This document shows, piece by piece, positions 9,846 to 20,895 of a DNA stretch of 64,000 bases. The number at the start of each line of letters is the position of its first letter. Within the stretch, counting starts at the first letter, position 1. This DNA comes from Chimaeribacter arupi (GTDB lineage Bacteria > Pseudomonadota > Gammaproteobacteria > Enterobacterales > Enterobacteriaceae). The notes beneath the pieces are model-generated. The model was given only the letters and a program-made list of their open reading frames with translations, ran no database searches and was not told where the DNA came from. A program made the translations under genes and the position numbers. The stretch lies in the NCBI RefSeq assembly GCF_002858805.1, contig NZ_PJZI01000020.1:26740-90739 (forward strand), read 5' to 3'.

Positions 9846-11333
9846 ATGATACCTGTCGTCGCGCTGGTCGGGCGCCCGAATGTGGGTAAATCCACCTTAT
9901 TTAACCGTTTGACCAAAACGCGTGATGCGTTAGTGGCGGATTTCCCCGGGCTGACGCGTGACCGCAAGTATGGTCGTGCTGAAGTTGAGGGCCATGAGTT
10001 CATCATCGTCGATACCGGCGGGATTGACGGCACCGAAGACGGCGTTGAGACGCACATGGCCGGTCAGTCGCTGCGCGCCATTGAAGAAGCGGACATCGTG
10101 CTGTTTATGGTGGATGCGCGTGCCGGCCTGATGCCGGCGGATGAGGGCATTGCCAAACATCTGCGCAGCCGTGACAAAGCCACCTTCCTGGTCGCCAACA
10201 AAGTTGACGGGCTGGATGCGGATTCTGCCGCCGCCGATTTCTACTCGCTCGGCATGGGCGAAGTCCACGCGATCGCAGCATCCCACGGCCGCGGGATTAC
10301 CCAGCTTATTGAGCACGTGCTGCTGCCGTTTGTCGATCATGAAGAACCCACTGAGCTGACCGAAGAGGAGGCGAACGCCGCCTACTGGGCTGAGCAACTG
10401 GGTGAGGAAGAAGCTGCGGTGGCCGCCGCCGAAGCCGAAGATGATTTCGACCCGGAATCGCTGCCGATCAAACTGGCTATTGTTGGCCGCCCTAACGTCG
10501 GTAAATCGACCCTGACCAACCGCATTCTGGGTGAAGAGCGCGTGGTGGTGTATGACATGCCGGGCACCACCCGTGACAGCATCTACATCCCGATGCAGCG
10601 TGATGAGCGCGAGTATGTGCTGATCGACACCGCCGGGGTGCGCAAGCGCGGGAAAGTCACCGACACGGTTGAGAAATTCTCAGTCATCAAAACCCTGCAG
10701 GCGATTGAAGACGCCAACGTGGTGATGCTGGTGATCGACGCGCGTGAAGGCATCTCCGATCAGGATCTGTCGCTGCTGGGCTTCATCCTCAACAGCGGCC
10801 GCTCGCTGGTGATTGTGGTCAACAAGTGGGATGGGTTGTCACAGGAAATCAAAGATGAAGTGAAAGATGCGCTGGATCTGCGCCTCGGTTTCATCGACTT
10901 TGCGCGTATCCACTTTATCTCCGCGCTGCACGGCAGCGGCGTCGGCAACCTGTTTGAGTCGGTCAACGAAGCGTACCGCTGCGCCACCCGCCGCGTCAGC
11001 ACTTCCCTGCTGACCCGCATCATGCAGATGGCCGCCGACGACCACCAGCCGCCGCTGGTGCGCGGCCGCCGCGTGAAGCTGAAATATGCCCACGCCGGGG
11101 GCTATAACCCGCCGATTGTGGTGATCCACGGCAACCAGGTGCAGGACCTGCCGGACTCCTACAAACGCTACCTGATGAACTATTACCGTCGTTCGCTGGA
11201 AGTGATGGGCACGCCGATCCGCATCCAGTTCAAAGAGGGTGAGAACCCGTTCGCCGGGAAGCGCAACACCCTGACGCCAAACCAGATGCGTAAGCGTAAG
11301 CGCCTGATGAGCCACCTGAAGAAAAGCAAATAA
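9846..11333 (+). CDS. der: Ribosome-assembly GTPase Der (EngA)
   Basis: Der carries two tandem GTPase domains and is needed for 50S subunit maturation. From the ATG at 9846 (495 residues) the first P-loop GRPNVGKST is at about residues 8-16 and the second near residue 215. Both G3 motifs (DTGG, DTAG) and G4 motifs (NKVD, NKWD) are present. A variable acidic linker ([16 protein letters not shown]) joins the two domains. The C-terminal KH-like domain ends in a basic tail ([15 protein letters not shown]). An upstream in-frame ATG at 9798 adds an unconserved, cysteine-containing stretch and is rejected. Confidence 0.98.
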   Translation: MIPVVALVGRPNVGKSTLFNRLTKTRDALVADFPGLTRDRKYGRAEVEGHEFIIVDTGGIDGTEDGVETHMAGQSLRAIEEADIVLFMVDARAGLMPADEGIAKHLRSRDKATFLVANKVDGLDADSAAADFYSLGMGEVHAIAASHGRGITQLIEHVLLPFVDHEEPTELTEEEANAAYWAEQLGEEEAAVAAAEAEDDFDPESLPIKLAIVGRPNVGKSTLTNRILGEERVVVYDMPGTTRDSIYIPMQRDEREYVLIDTAGVRKRGKVTDTVEKFSVIKTLQAIEDANVVMLVIDAREGISDQDLSLLGFILNSGRSLVIVVNKWDGLSQEIKDEVKDALDLRLGFIDFARIHFISALHGSGVGNLFESVNEAYRCATRRVSTSLLTRIMQMAADDHQPPLVRGRRVKLKYAHAGGYNPPIVVIHGNQVQDLPDSYKRYLMNYYRRSLEVMGTPIRIQFKEGENPFAGKRNTLTPNQMRKRKRLMSHLKKSK

Positions 11334-11340
11334 CCCCCGT

Positions 11341-11371
11341 GGGATGCACAATGAGTGCATCCCTTTTTTTT
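11341..11371 (+). terminator. Rho-independent terminator after der
   Basis: A perfect 9-bp stem (GGGATGCAC, 11341-11349, with GTGCATCCC, 11355-11363) and a 5-nt loop are followed by eight T. Confidence 0.92.
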
Positions 11372-11393
11372 GGTATGACCGTAAGGAAGGGAG

Positions 11394-12353
11394 ATGTTCT
11401 GGCAGACCTGGAGTTTTGCGTTGGGCGTTACCGTGCCCAATCTGTTGTTGCTGGTATTAGGTATCGTATTAAAGCGCGTCGGTATTATGGACGACCATTT
11501 CTGTGACAAAGCCAGCCGGGTGGTGTTTAACGTTGCGCTGCCCTGCTTGCTGTTCTTCAGCGTCTCCACCCACACCGGCAGTGAAGAGGGCATGAACCTG
11601 CCGCTGGCGACCTATGGCGGCGCGGCCACGCTGGTCACGTTCCTGTTACTGGAGCTGGCGGCGATAAAGCTGGTCAAAGACCCGCGTGAACGCGGCATCT
11701 TTGTGCAGGGCGGGTTCCGCGCCAATACCGGCATCGCCGGGCTGGCTTATGCCTCCCTGGCCTTCGGCAAAGAGGGCGTCGCCCTCGGCTCCATGTATAT
11801 CGCGATTACCGTGATCCTGTTTAATGTGCTTTCAGTGATTACCCTGAGCCGCAGCCTGCAACGTGGGGCAGGGAAGGGGCTGGACGTCACGGCGATCCTG
11901 CGCGGCATTGTCACCAACCCGCTGATTATCGGGCTGGTGCTGGGGCTGCTGTTCAAGGAAACCCACTGGGCGATGCCGGATACGCTGTATAAGACCGGTG
12001 AATTTATCTCCGGCATGGCGCTGCCGCTGGCAATGCTGTGCGCCGGAGCCAGCCTGGACTGGCGCGCCATGTTCCGCAGCTCCAACGTGGCTGGTTACGC
12101 CACGCTGGCGCGGGTGCTGGTGGTGCCGGGGCTGATGACGCTGGGCGGCGCACTGCTGGGGTTCAACGGCGCAGCGCTGGGGGTGATTTTCCTGTTTTCC
12201 TGTACCCCGACGGCGGCGGGCAGCTATGTCATGACGCGGGCGATGGGCGGCAACGCCACGCTGGCCGCCAACATCATCGCCCTTACCACCCTCGGCTCAT
12301 TCTTTACCACGGCGCTGGGGCTGGCGCTGCTGCGCGGCCTGCATCTGGTCTGA
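11394..12353 (+). CDS. AEC-family membrane transporter
   Basis: The 319-residue protein is strongly hydrophobic, with about ten predicted spans in two halves. It matches the auxin efflux carrier (AEC) family: an N-terminal hairpin VPNLLLLVLGIVLKRVGI, the RANTGIAGLAYA region in mid-protein and the C-terminal CTPTAAGSYVMTRAMGGNATLAANI motif. Bacterial members carry small organic acids or amino-acid derivatives; the substrate here cannot be told from sequence. AAGGAAGGGAG precedes the ATG. It is monocistronic: the der terminator is upstream and an opposing gene starts 5 bp downstream of its stop. Confidence 0.85.
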   Translation: MFWQTWSFALGVTVPNLLLLVLGIVLKRVGIMDDHFCDKASRVVFNVALPCLLFFSVSTHTGSEEGMNLPLATYGGAATLVTFLLLELAAIKLVKDPRERGIFVQGGFRANTGIAGLAYASLAFGKEGVALGSMYIAITVILFNVLSVITLSRSLQRGAGKGLDVTAILRGIVTNPLIIGLVLGLLFKETHWAMPDTLYKTGEFISGMALPLAMLCAGASLDWRAMFRSSNVAGYATLARVLVVPGLMTLGGALLGFNGAALGVIFLFSCTPTAAGSYVMTRAMGGNATLAANIIALTTLGSFFTTALGLALLRGLHLV

Positions 12354-12357
12354 TGCC

Positions 12358-13185
12358 TCAGGGCGCGGCCAGGCGCTCAAACTCTTTGGCGTCATGGCTG
12401 CAAAACATCGTGACCCCGGCAGCGGGGTCGCAGGAGAGCGCCCGCAGCCGTTGCTGGTTATGGCGGCGCGCCTGGCGATCGACCTCCATCATCCATTGGT
12501 AGAACCGCAGCCCCGGCGTACAGTGCCGGTTGGGCTGGCCCACTTCATCGCGGTAGAAGTAGGCATCCCCTGCGTGCAGCAACCAGCCGTCACCAGTCTG
12601 GAGCGCCACCCCGGCGTGGCCGTGGGTATGCCCCGCCAGCGGGATCATCAGCACCTCCGGCGGCAGCCCGGTCAGCCCGCGCACCGCATCAAACCCGTGC
12701 CAGCCTTCACCGCCCGGCTGGTAAAAGTGCCATTGCCGCACCTGCGCCCACTGCACGTCCCGGTAGCGCCCCCGGTTCAGCCAGTGGCGGCGGTTACGGG
12801 CGGCGTCCGCCTCCTGTTGCAACACATGCACCTGCGCCTGCGGGAAATCACTCAACCCACCGGCATGGTCAAAATCGAGATGGGTCAGCACAATGTGCTG
12901 CACATCCGAAGGCGAGAACCCCAGCCGGCGGATCTGGCTCAGCGCGGTGTCCTGCTGGCGGTAACGGATATTATTCAGCACGCGGAAAAAGGGGGCCAGC
13001 CGCTGTTGCGGTTGCGCCATATCTTCGCTGCCGAAGCCGGTATCCACCAGCACCAGCCCGTGCCGGGGTGTTTCCAGCAGCAGGCAGTGGCAGGTAAGGT
13101 GGGCGGTCAGACCTTTGCTGAAGCCATCATAAAAGGCGCCGCCAAACGGGCACATACAGCCGCAGTTCAGATGATGGATATGCAT
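12358..13185 (-). CDS. MBL-fold metallo-hydrolase
   Basis: The 275-residue protein has the metallo-beta-lactamase fold signature THLDFDHAGG (HxxxDH metal site), a later GHTHGHAG histidine cluster and HAGDAYFYRDE, consistent with a two-metal hydrolase of the lactonase/glyoxalase-II-like group. There is no signal peptide, so it is probably cytosolic. It is convergent with the AEC transporter, the stops lying 4 bp apart. AAGGAGC precedes the start. The substrate is unknown. Confidence 0.8.
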   Translation of the reverse strand: MHIHHLNCGCMCPFGGAFYDGFSKGLTAHLTCHCLLLETPRHGLVLVDTGFGSEDMAQPQQRLAPFFRVLNNIRYRQQDTALSQIRRLGFSPSDVQHIVLTHLDFDHAGGLSDFPQAQVHVLQQEADAARNRRHWLNRGRYRDVQWAQVRQWHFYQPGGEGWHGFDAVRGLTGLPPEVLMIPLAGHTHGHAGVALQTGDGWLLHAGDAYFYRDEVGQPNRHCTPGLRFYQWMMEVDRQARRHNQQRLRALSCDPAAGVTMFCSHDAKEFERLAAP

Positions 13186-13325
13186 GGTGCTCCTTATCTG
13201 AGAGGGAAAAGGTTAAGTGTAAGCCAGTCACAGGAAGTTGCCCGCCGCCGCCGGGGCGCTACACTGGAATAAGGGGCGGCACCTGATCGTCAGGGCGCTG
13301 CGGCCCGCCAAAAAAGGAGAAAATA

Positions 13326-13547
13326 ATGGACGCAGTGTGTCCTGTCTGTAAGCAGACAATGAGCCAACACGGGGATCACTACCATTGTGCCCAGGGGCAC
13401 GGGGATTTCCGGCAGGAAGTGGTGTGCCCGCAGTGCCATCAGCCGCTGGAAGTGCTGAAAGCCTGTGGCGCGGTGGACTATTTTTGCCCACACGGCCACG
13501 GCCTGATTTCCAAACTCCGGGTTGAAGTCTGTTACGTTCACTGTTGA
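13326..13547 (+). CDS. yfgJ: Zinc-ribbon protein YfgJ
   Basis: This 73-residue protein has two zinc-ribbon knuckles (CPVC...CAQGH and CPQC...CPHGH), followed by the conserved LEVLKACGAVDYFCPHGHGLISK seen in K-12 YfgJ. K-12 YfgJ also lies next to der, which supports orthology. AGGAG precedes the ATG. No biochemical role is established. Confidence 0.88.
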   Translation: MDAVCPVCKQTMSQHGDHYHCAQGHGDFRQEVVCPQCHQPLEVLKACGAVDYFCPHGHGLISKLRVEVCYVHC

Positions 13548-13556
13548 CGGCGTGCG

Positions 13557-13919
13557 TCAGTGGCCGGGGGGAACATCCGGTTTGCCGTCACCGTCCAGAT
13601 CGCCATATTTCCACAGCTTGATAAGCTCCTCCGGCGTGCGGGTTTCAGGGATGACCAGCACCCAATCCTGATAATCCGCGGAGGTGAAATGGATCTCCAG
13701 CCGGAAGTAACGCTGGTCGCCGCGCCCGGCCTGGCCGGGCTGCTGCTGGGCATAGGGCAGGATCTGGTTAATCAGGTGGCAGATGCGTTCGCGCGTTTCC
13801 GGGCTGACGTCATGCAGCGCGATGCGGCGCGGCCCGTTCAGCTTGGGGATAAAGGCGAACCCGCCTTCCCGCACCAGAATGATCACGGCATCCGGTTCCA
13901 GTTCCGAAAGCGGCTGCAT
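13557..13919 (-). CDS. Emfourin-like inhibitor of the adjacent M4 protease
   Basis: The 120-residue protein (VIILVREGGFAFIPKLNGPRRIALHDVSPETRERI near its start) resembles emfourin, the protein inhibitor co-encoded with protealysin in Serratia. It has no signal peptide, which suits inhibition of an intracellular protease. Its ATG shares one base with the protease stop (TAATG on the minus strand, around 13919), so it is probably made by translational coupling in a fixed ratio to the enzyme. Family identification rests on context and remembered similarity; the inhibitory role here is inference. Confidence 0.8.
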   Translation of the reverse strand: MQPLSELEPDAVIILVREGGFAFIPKLNGPRRIALHDVSPETRERICHLINQILPYAQQQPGQAGRGDQRYFRLEIHFTSADYQDWVLVIPETRTPEELIKLWKYGDLDGDGKPDVPPGH

Positions 13920-14965
13920 TACTCCACTCCCACCTGCTGCCAGGCCGTTTGCACCGCCTGGGCGGTGGCGCTGTCAAAACGCGTTTGCGCATGACGCACG
14001 GTGAATTTGGCAAAGGTTGCGAAATCCGCATCCTGCGGCAGGGTTTTGTCACACAGCGTGTCATACCAGATATACCCGGCGCGCTCCCAGGCATAACCGC
14101 CCAGCGCGGTCGCCGCCAGGTAGAACGCGCGGTTGGGAATGCCGGAATTCAGGTGGACGCCGCCATTGTCATCACGTGTCTGGATATACTCGTTCATGTG
14201 CGCCGGTTGCGGGTCTTTGCCGAGCAGCGGGTCATCGTAGGCGGTGCCGGGGGCCGACATCGACCGCAGCCCGGTGCCGTTAATCCCTTCTGCCAGCAAG
14301 CCTTCGCCGATAATCCAGTCAGCCTGGTCGGCGGTCTGTTTGCGCTGGAACTGCTTGACCAGTGAGCCGAACACGTCCGACAGGGACTCATTCAGCGCCC
14401 CGGCCTGCTGGAAATAGATAAGCCCCGCTTCGCTCTCCGTGACGCCGTGCGCCAGCTCATGGCCGACCACATCGATGGCAATGGTGAAGCGGTTGAAGAT
14501 TTCGCCGTCACCGTCGCCAAACACCATCTGCTCACCGTTCCAGAAGGCGTTCTGGTAATTCTTGTCGTAGTGCACGGTACCACTCAGCGCCAGCCCTTTG
14601 CCGTCAAGCGAGTTGCGCTTAAACGCCTGCCAGAAAAAGTCGTAAGTCACGCCAAGGTAGTCATAGGCCTCGGTGACCGCCACGTCATCGGTGGCCGGCT
14701 GGCCCTCACTGCGCGCAAGCTGGCCCGGCAGCGCGGTCTCATTCTGCGCATCATAGATCTTGCGCTGCACCTGGCCGGGCGCGGAGACATCCGGTGCCTG
14801 GGATTTGGCAAACGGCTCGGCCATCAGCGTGCGGACGTGGGTCAGCGTCTGTTGGGCGCGGGTGCGTTGCGGGTCGGAACCATGTTCGATAATGCGGCGC
14901 AGGATATAAGGGGGGATAACGCTGTACGGAACCTGGGAATGACGCGGGGTCTTGCCGTCGCTCAT
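13919..14965 (-). CDS. Protealysin-type M4 (thermolysin family) metalloprotease
   Basis: The 348-residue zinc protease has HELAH (H169, E170, H173), the third ligand E193 in NESLSD (20 residues later, as in thermolysin) and the catalytic histidine H271 in GGVHLNSGIPN. The N-terminus lacks an export signal. It carries a short propeptide of about 50 residues with the PPYIL motif (18-22) typical of protealysin-like enzymes, in place of the long thermolysin propeptide. It is the first gene of a two-gene operon with the emfourin-like inhibitor. AAGGAGA lies 6 bases before the ATG. In Serratia, protealysin has been linked to cleavage of actin and to host-cell invasion. Confidence 0.93.
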   Translation of the reverse strand: MSDGKTPRHSQVPYSVIPPYILRRIIEHGSDPQRTRAQQTLTHVRTLMAEPFAKSQAPDVSAPGQVQRKIYDAQNETALPGQLARSEGQPATDDVAVTEAYDYLGVTYDFFWQAFKRNSLDGKGLALSGTVHYDKNYQNAFWNGEQMVFGDGDGEIFNRFTIAIDVVGHELAHGVTESEAGLIYFQQAGALNESLSDVFGSLVKQFQRKQTADQADWIIGEGLLAEGINGTGLRSMSAPGTAYDDPLLGKDPQPAHMNEYIQTRDDNGGVHLNSGIPNRAFYLAATALGGYAWERAGYIWYDTLCDKTLPQDADFATFAKFTVRHAQTRFDSATAQAVQTAWQQVGVE

Positions 14966-15104
14966 GCCGAATCTCCTTATCAGAAATGCCCGGAAGGCGG
15001 AGTACTGTCAGGACGGCAGAAGATAACCGTCTGATTAACAGTATAGTCCGATTGGGCAGGCTGGGGGATTTTTACCCAATTCTGACAAACAGCGGCAGAG
15101 GCGG

Positions 15105-16481
15105 TCAGCCTTTCGGCGTGCGTTTACGCGGCGTTTTCACCGGCGTAATCTGGGTTACTTCGCTCTCCACCCAGCCGTCGGCCAGCCGGGTGGTCAGGCG
15201 GTCGCCCGGCTGCGCCTGTGCGGTTTTTTTCAGCACGCCGCCCGCGGCGGTAGTGGTCACGCTGTAGCCGCGCGCCAGCGTCGCCAGCGGGCTGACGGCT
15301 TCAAGCTGGGTGCAGGCGGTGCCGAAGCGCTGTTTCTGTTGGGAAAGCTGGAGGGCCAGCGCCTGGTTCAGCCGGTAGCGCAACTGCTGCACCCGCTGCT
15401 GGGTGCGGTGGATGCGGTTCTGCGGCGGATGCTGCAACAGCCGCTGTTGCAGGCGATCGGCGCGGCGGAGCAACTGGCGCAACCGCTGCTGCATCGCCTC
15501 ATCCAGCCGGCGGCGCAGGCGGAACAGCGCCGTCTGCTGGCGCGACAGGCGCAACTGCGGGTGCTGCTGTTGCAGGCGGTGATGCAGCCGGGTGAACTGC
15601 CGCGCCCGCTGGGCGAGGAAGTAATCCATCGCCATTTCCAGCCGCTGCTGTTGGGATTGCATCCGGCGCAGCAACTCCAGCTGGTTGCGGCTGACAAGCT
15701 CAGCGGCAGCCGACGGCGTCGGCGCACGCAGGTCCGCCACGAAGTCTGCAATTGTCACATCCGTCTCGTGGCCGACGGCGCTGACCACCGGGATGCGGCT
15801 GGCGAAAATCGCCCGCGCTACCCGCTCGTCATTGAAGCTCCACAAATCTTCCAGCGAGCCGCCGCCGCGCCCGACAATCAGCACGTCACACTCATTGCGC
15901 CGGTTGGCCGCCTCAATGGCGCGCACAATCATCATCGGCGCGTCAGCCCCCTGCACCAGCGTGGGGTAAATCACCACCGGCAGCGACGGGTCACGGCGTT
16001 TCAGCACCTGCAACACATCGTGCAGCGCTGCACCGCTGGCAGAGGTGATCACACCTACCTGTCTGGCGGGGGAGGGAAGCGGTTGTTTGAATTGGGCATC
16101 GAACAGCCCTTCGTCTGCCAGCGCCTGCTTGAGCAGCTCATATTTCTGCTGCAACAGCCCTTCACCGGCCGGTTGCATACTTTCCGCAATCAGCTGGTAG
16201 TCGCCGCGCGGCTCATACAGGGTGATGGTGGCGCGCATCAGAACCTGCTGGCCGTTTTGCGGGCGGAAAGTGCTGCGGCGGTTGGCATTCCGGAACATGG
16301 CGCAACGCACCTGTGCCCGGTCATCCTTCAGGGTGAAATACCAGTGGCCGGAGGCGGGTTGCGACAGGTTGGAGATTTCGCCGGAGAGCCAGATCTGGCC
16401 CATTTCACCTTCCAGCAGCTGTCGCACCGTCTGATTCAGGCGGCTGACGGTAAAAATTCCTGGGGAAGATAAATTCGGCAT
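15105..16481 (-). CDS. xseA: Exodeoxyribonuclease VII large subunit
   Basis: XseA with XseB degrades single-stranded DNA from both ends into acid-insoluble, then acid-soluble fragments. From the ATG at 16481 (458 residues, K-12 456) there is an N-terminal OB domain ([25 protein letters not shown]), the catalytic core with [19 protein letters not shown] and [27 protein letters not shown], and a long Gln/Arg/Leu coiled-coil region (about 270-400). A TTG five codons upstream (16496) would also be in frame. It is divergent from guaB, as in K-12. Confidence 0.96.
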   Translation of the reverse strand: MPNLSSPGIFTVSRLNQTVRQLLEGEMGQIWLSGEISNLSQPASGHWYFTLKDDRAQVRCAMFRNANRRSTFRPQNGQQVLMRATITLYEPRGDYQLIAESMQPAGEGLLQQKYELLKQALADEGLFDAQFKQPLPSPARQVGVITSASGAALHDVLQVLKRRDPSLPVVIYPTLVQGADAPMMIVRAIEAANRRNECDVLIVGRGGGSLEDLWSFNDERVARAIFASRIPVVSAVGHETDVTIADFVADLRAPTPSAAAELVSRNQLELLRRMQSQQQRLEMAMDYFLAQRARQFTRLHHRLQQQHPQLRLSRQQTALFRLRRRLDEAMQQRLRQLLRRADRLQQRLLQHPPQNRIHRTQQRVQQLRYRLNQALALQLSQQKQRFGTACTQLEAVSPLATLARGYSVTTTAAGGVLKKTAQAQPGDRLTTRLADGWVESEVTQITPVKTPRKRTPKG

Positions 16482-16516
16482 TGTGATCGTGATCAAATTT
16501 TAAAACAGGGACTTAA

Positions 16517-18115
<1,599 letters not shown>

Positions 18116-18122
18116 TAAGCGT

Positions 18123-18165
18123 GGCGGCGGCCCCGGCTGCCGCCCGTTCATTTTTCTCTTTTTTT
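18123..18165 (+). terminator. Intercistronic hairpin between guaB and guaA
   Basis: GGCGGC (18123-18128) pairs with GCCGCC (18139-18144). It is followed within 6 nt by a T-rich tract (18150-18170). It could cause partial termination or mRNA processing within the operon; whether it acts is unknown. Confidence 0.35.
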
Positions 18166-18189
18166 CTCTGTTTCTGGAATTCGCCTCAC

Positions 18190-19767
18190 ATGTCAAAAAA
18201 TATCCATAAGCATCGTATCCTGATCCTGGATTTCGGTTCTCAGTACACCCAATTGGTTGCGCGCCGCGTTCGTGAAATCGGCGTTTATTGTGAACTGTGG
18301 GCATGGGACGTTACCGAAGCGCAGATCCGCGACTTCAACCCGAGCGGCATCATTCTCTCCGGCGGCCCGGAGAGCACCACCGAGCTGAACAGCCCGCGCG
18401 CGCCGGAATACGTCTTCAATGCCGGGGTACCGGTATTCGGCGTCTGCTACGGGATGCAGACGATGGCGATGCAACTGGGCGGCCATGTGGAAGGCTCCAA
18501 CGAGCGTGAATTCGGCTATGCACAGGTAGAAATTCAGGCTGAAAGCGCGCTGATCCGTGACATCCAGGACGCCCTCAGTCCGACCGGCCAGCCGCTGCTG
18601 GACGTCTGGATGAGCCACGGTGACAAAGTCACCGCGATCCCGTCCGATTTCGTGACCGTTGCCAGCACCGACAACTGCCCGTTTGCCATCATGGCGAACG
18701 AAGAAAAACGCTTCTACGGCGTGCAGTTCCACCCGGAAGTGACCCATACCCGTCAGGGCCAGCGGATGCTGGAGCGGTTTGTGCTGGACATCTGCGGCTG
18801 TGAAGCGCTCTGGACCCCGGCCACCATCATTGAAGATGCGGTTGAGCGCATCAGAGAGCAGGTGGGTAATGATCAGGTTATCCTCGGCCTCTCCGGTGGG
18901 GTGGACTCGTCCGTGACCGCCATGCTGTTGCACCGCGCCATCGGCAAACGCCTGACCTGCGTCTTTGTGGATAACGGCCTGCTGCGCCTGAACGAAGCGG
19001 ATCAGGTGCTGGAGATGTTTGGTGACCACTTCGGCCTGAACATTGTGCATGTCCCGGCGGAAGACCGTTTCCTGTCTGCGCTGGCCGGCATTGATGATCC
19101 GGAAGCCAAACGCAAGACCATCGGCCGCGTGTTTGTCGAGGTATTCGACGAAGAGGCCAGCAAACATGAAGAGTTCAAATGGCTGGCGCAAGGCACCATC
19201 TACCCGGATGTGATTGAGTCTGCCGCCTCTGCCACCGGCAAAGCGCACGTGATCAAGTCCCACCACAACGTCGGCGGCCTGCCGAAAGAGATGAAGCTGG
19301 GGCTGGTGGAGCCGCTGAAAGAGCTGTTCAAAGACGAAGTGCGCAAAATCGGCCTGGAGCTTGGCCTGCCGTACGACATGCTCTACCGTCACCCGTTCCC
19401 GGGGCCGGGCCTGGGTGTGCGCGTGCTGGGCGAAGTGAAGAAAGAGTTCTGCGACCTGCTGCGCCGCGCGGACGCGATCTTCATTGAAGAACTGCACAAA
19501 GCCGATCTCTACCACAAAGTCAGCCAGGCCTTTACGGTGTTCCTGCCGGTGCGCTCCGTGGGTGTAATGGGCGACGGCCGTAAATATGACTGGGTTGTCT
19601 CGCTGCGTGCGGTAGAAACCATCGATTTCATGACCGCGCACTGGGCGCACCTGCCGTACGAGTTCCTCGGCCGCGTTTCCAACCGTATCATCAACGAAAT
19701 CAACGGCATCTCCCGCGTGGTGTACGACATCTCCGGCAAACCGCCGGCGACGATTGAGTGGGAATAA
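18190..19767 (+). CDS. guaA: GMP synthase (glutamine-hydrolysing)
   Basis: GuaA aminates XMP to GMP using glutamine and ATP. From the ATG at 18190 (525 residues, K-12 525) it has a class I glutamine amidotransferase domain with nucleophile C86 (VCYGMQ) and FHPE in the His-Glu pair. An ATP-pyrophosphatase domain follows with P-loop LSGGVDSS, and then the C-terminal dimerisation domain ending [11 protein letters not shown]. An upstream in-frame start at 18121 reads through the intercistronic hairpin and is not used. Confidence 0.98.
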   Translation: MSKNIHKHRILILDFGSQYTQLVARRVREIGVYCELWAWDVTEAQIRDFNPSGIILSGGPESTTELNSPRAPEYVFNAGVPVFGVCYGMQTMAMQLGGHVEGSNEREFGYAQVEIQAESALIRDIQDALSPTGQPLLDVWMSHGDKVTAIPSDFVTVASTDNCPFAIMANEEKRFYGVQFHPEVTHTRQGQRMLERFVLDICGCEALWTPATIIEDAVERIREQVGNDQVILGLSGGVDSSVTAMLLHRAIGKRLTCVFVDNGLLRLNEADQVLEMFGDHFGLNIVHVPAEDRFLSALAGIDDPEAKRKTIGRVFVEVFDEEASKHEEFKWLAQGTIYPDVIESAASATGKAHVIKSHHNVGGLPKEMKLGLVEPLKELFKDEVRKIGLELGLPYDMLYRHPFPGPGLGVRVLGEVKKEFCDLLRRADAIFIEELHKADLYHKVSQAFTVFLPVRSVGVMGDGRKYDWVVSLRAVETIDFMTAHWAHLPYEFLGRVSNRIINEINGISRVVYDISGKPPATIEWE

Positions 19768-19813
19768 GCCGGTCATCGCCGAGACTTCTTCCTGAACAGC
19801 AAGAAATGAAAGC

Positions 19814-19843
19814 AACCCTCTGTTTTTTACAGAGGGTTTTTTT
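19814..19843 (+). terminator. Rho-independent terminator after guaA
   Basis: A perfect 9-bp stem (AACCCTCTG, 19814-19822, with CAGAGGGTT, 19830-19838) is followed by further T residues. Confidence 0.92.
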
Positions 19844-19882
19844 ATGTCTATTGCAAACCACTACAGTCTGTTTGCTTTTTGT

Positions 19883-19918
19883 ATATCCCATTGACATATC
19901 CCACCATGGCCTTATGCT
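19883..19918 (+). promoter_or_regulatory. vapBC promoter with direct-repeat operator candidate
   Basis: TTGACA (19891-19896) has a partial -10 (TATGCT, 19913-19918) 16 bp downstream. The 8-mer ATATCCCA occurs at 19883-19890 and again at 19896-19903, flanking the -35 with a 13-bp period. VapBC complexes normally repress their own promoters, so these repeats are good operator candidates. Confidence 0.5.
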
Positions 19919-19954
19919 GACAGGAAGAACAAAACATCACCACAGGAGGCAATG

Positions 19955-20185
19955 ATGGAAAAGACAACTGTCTTTAAAAGCAACCGGAGCCAGGCGGTGC
20001 GCCTGCCGAAAGCAGTCGCTTTACCGGAAGATGTCAAACATGTGGATATTATTGCGGTAGGGCGCACGCGCATTATTACCCCGGCGGGTGAAAGCTGGGA
20101 CAGCTGGTTTAATGGCGAGAGCGTAACCTCTGATTTTATGGGCTCACGTGATCAGCCCGATGACCAGGACAGGGAAGGGTTCTGA
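19955..20185 (+). CDS. vapB: VapB-type antitoxin
   Basis: The 76-residue antitoxin has the N-terminal AbrB/SpoVT DNA-binding fold (TTVFKSNRSQAVRLPKAVALP) and an acidic, probably disordered C-terminus (SRDQPDDQDREGF) that would wrap the toxin. It belongs to the MvpA/VapB group. AGGAGG at 19944-19949 best fits the second ATG (19955) rather than the one at 19952. The stop overlaps the toxin start by one base (TGATG), so the two are translationally coupled. Confidence 0.9.
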   Translation: MEKTTVFKSNRSQAVRLPKAVALPEDVKHVDIIAVGRTRIITPAGESWDSWFNGESVTSDFMGSRDQPDDQDREGF

Positions 20186-20589
20186 TGCTCAAATATATGC
20201 TGGATACCAATATCTGTATCTACACGATCAAAAATAAGCCTCAGTCAGTACGCGAAGTGTTTAACCAGCATTATGAACAGATGTGCATCAGTTCTGTCAC
20301 CTTAATGGAGTTAATTTATGGCGCAGAAAAATCCGCCAGCCCGGAAAAAAATCTGCGCGTAGTGGAAGGATTCATTGCCCGGCTGGAAGTACTAAATTAT
20401 GACATCAATGCCGCGATACAGACCGGGCAAATCCGGGCCGAACTGGCGAAGGCGGGCGCGCCTATCGGCCCCTATGACAGTATGATTGCAGCCCATGCCC
20501 GCGCACTTGGCTTGGTTCTGGTGACAAATAACACCCGTGAATTTTTACGGGTCAAAGGTTTACGTCTGGAAGACTGGAGCGTCAGCTAA
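20185..20589 (+). CDS. vapC: VapC-type PIN-domain ribonuclease toxin
   Basis: The 134-residue PIN-domain protein has the acidic residues of the active site: D7 (MLDTN), E42 (MELIYG) and D98 (GPYDSMIA), with TNNTREF near the C-terminus. Enterobacterial VapC (MvpT) enzymes cleave initiator tRNA-fMet in the anticodon loop and stop translation; this target is inferred from family. It is paired with the antitoxin directly upstream. Base composition looks less GC-rich than the flanking guaA. Confidence 0.92.
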   Translation: MLKYMLDTNICIYTIKNKPQSVREVFNQHYEQMCISSVTLMELIYGAEKSASPEKNLRVVEGFIARLEVLNYDINAAIQTGQIRAELAKAGAPIGPYDSMIAAHARALGLVLVTNNTREFLRVKGLRLEDWSVS

Positions 20590-20895
20590 CTCTGTTCGTC
20601 AAACACCTGAAAAATCTGGATGCCAGCCTGAAACAGCCTGCCTATGCGGGCTTTTTTCGCCCGATATCCAGGATAAGGGGGGGGTATTGTGTGCCATAAC
20701 ATTCTGAACACGCGCATCCCGGTGGCCTGTCAGGCCTGGCGGGTTATCGGCCTGCTGCGATCTGGGTCTCCCATCCCCGTAACACCTCACAATTACGCAT
20801 AAAAAATTACGCTTTATCTTAAAGCCGTGAGATGGCGCTATGCCTCGTGAAAAGGGAATGCTAGGGTCTACAGACGCGGATGAGAGAGGTGGCTT
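20590..20895. other. Gap between vapC and iraP
   Basis: Apart from a vapC terminator (20634-20656) and the presumed iraP promoter and leader, I see no gene here. GGCCTG-T-CAGGCC (20724-20736) is a short perfect palindrome of unknown meaning. No confident -10/-35 pair for iraP could be picked. Confidence 0.5.
20634..20656 (+). terminator. Rho-independent terminator after vapC
   Basis: AGCCTGC pairs with GCGGGCT (one G-U pair, 4-nt loop) and is followed by six T. Confidence 0.75.

Noticed and set aside
12394..13272. 292-codon + strand frame
   Set aside because: Antisense to the MBL-fold hydrolase, which has intact metal motifs.
18193..19815. A 540-codon open frame on the minus strand
   Set aside because: It is antisense to guaA, which is a full-length match to GMP synthase; no independent start signal or family.
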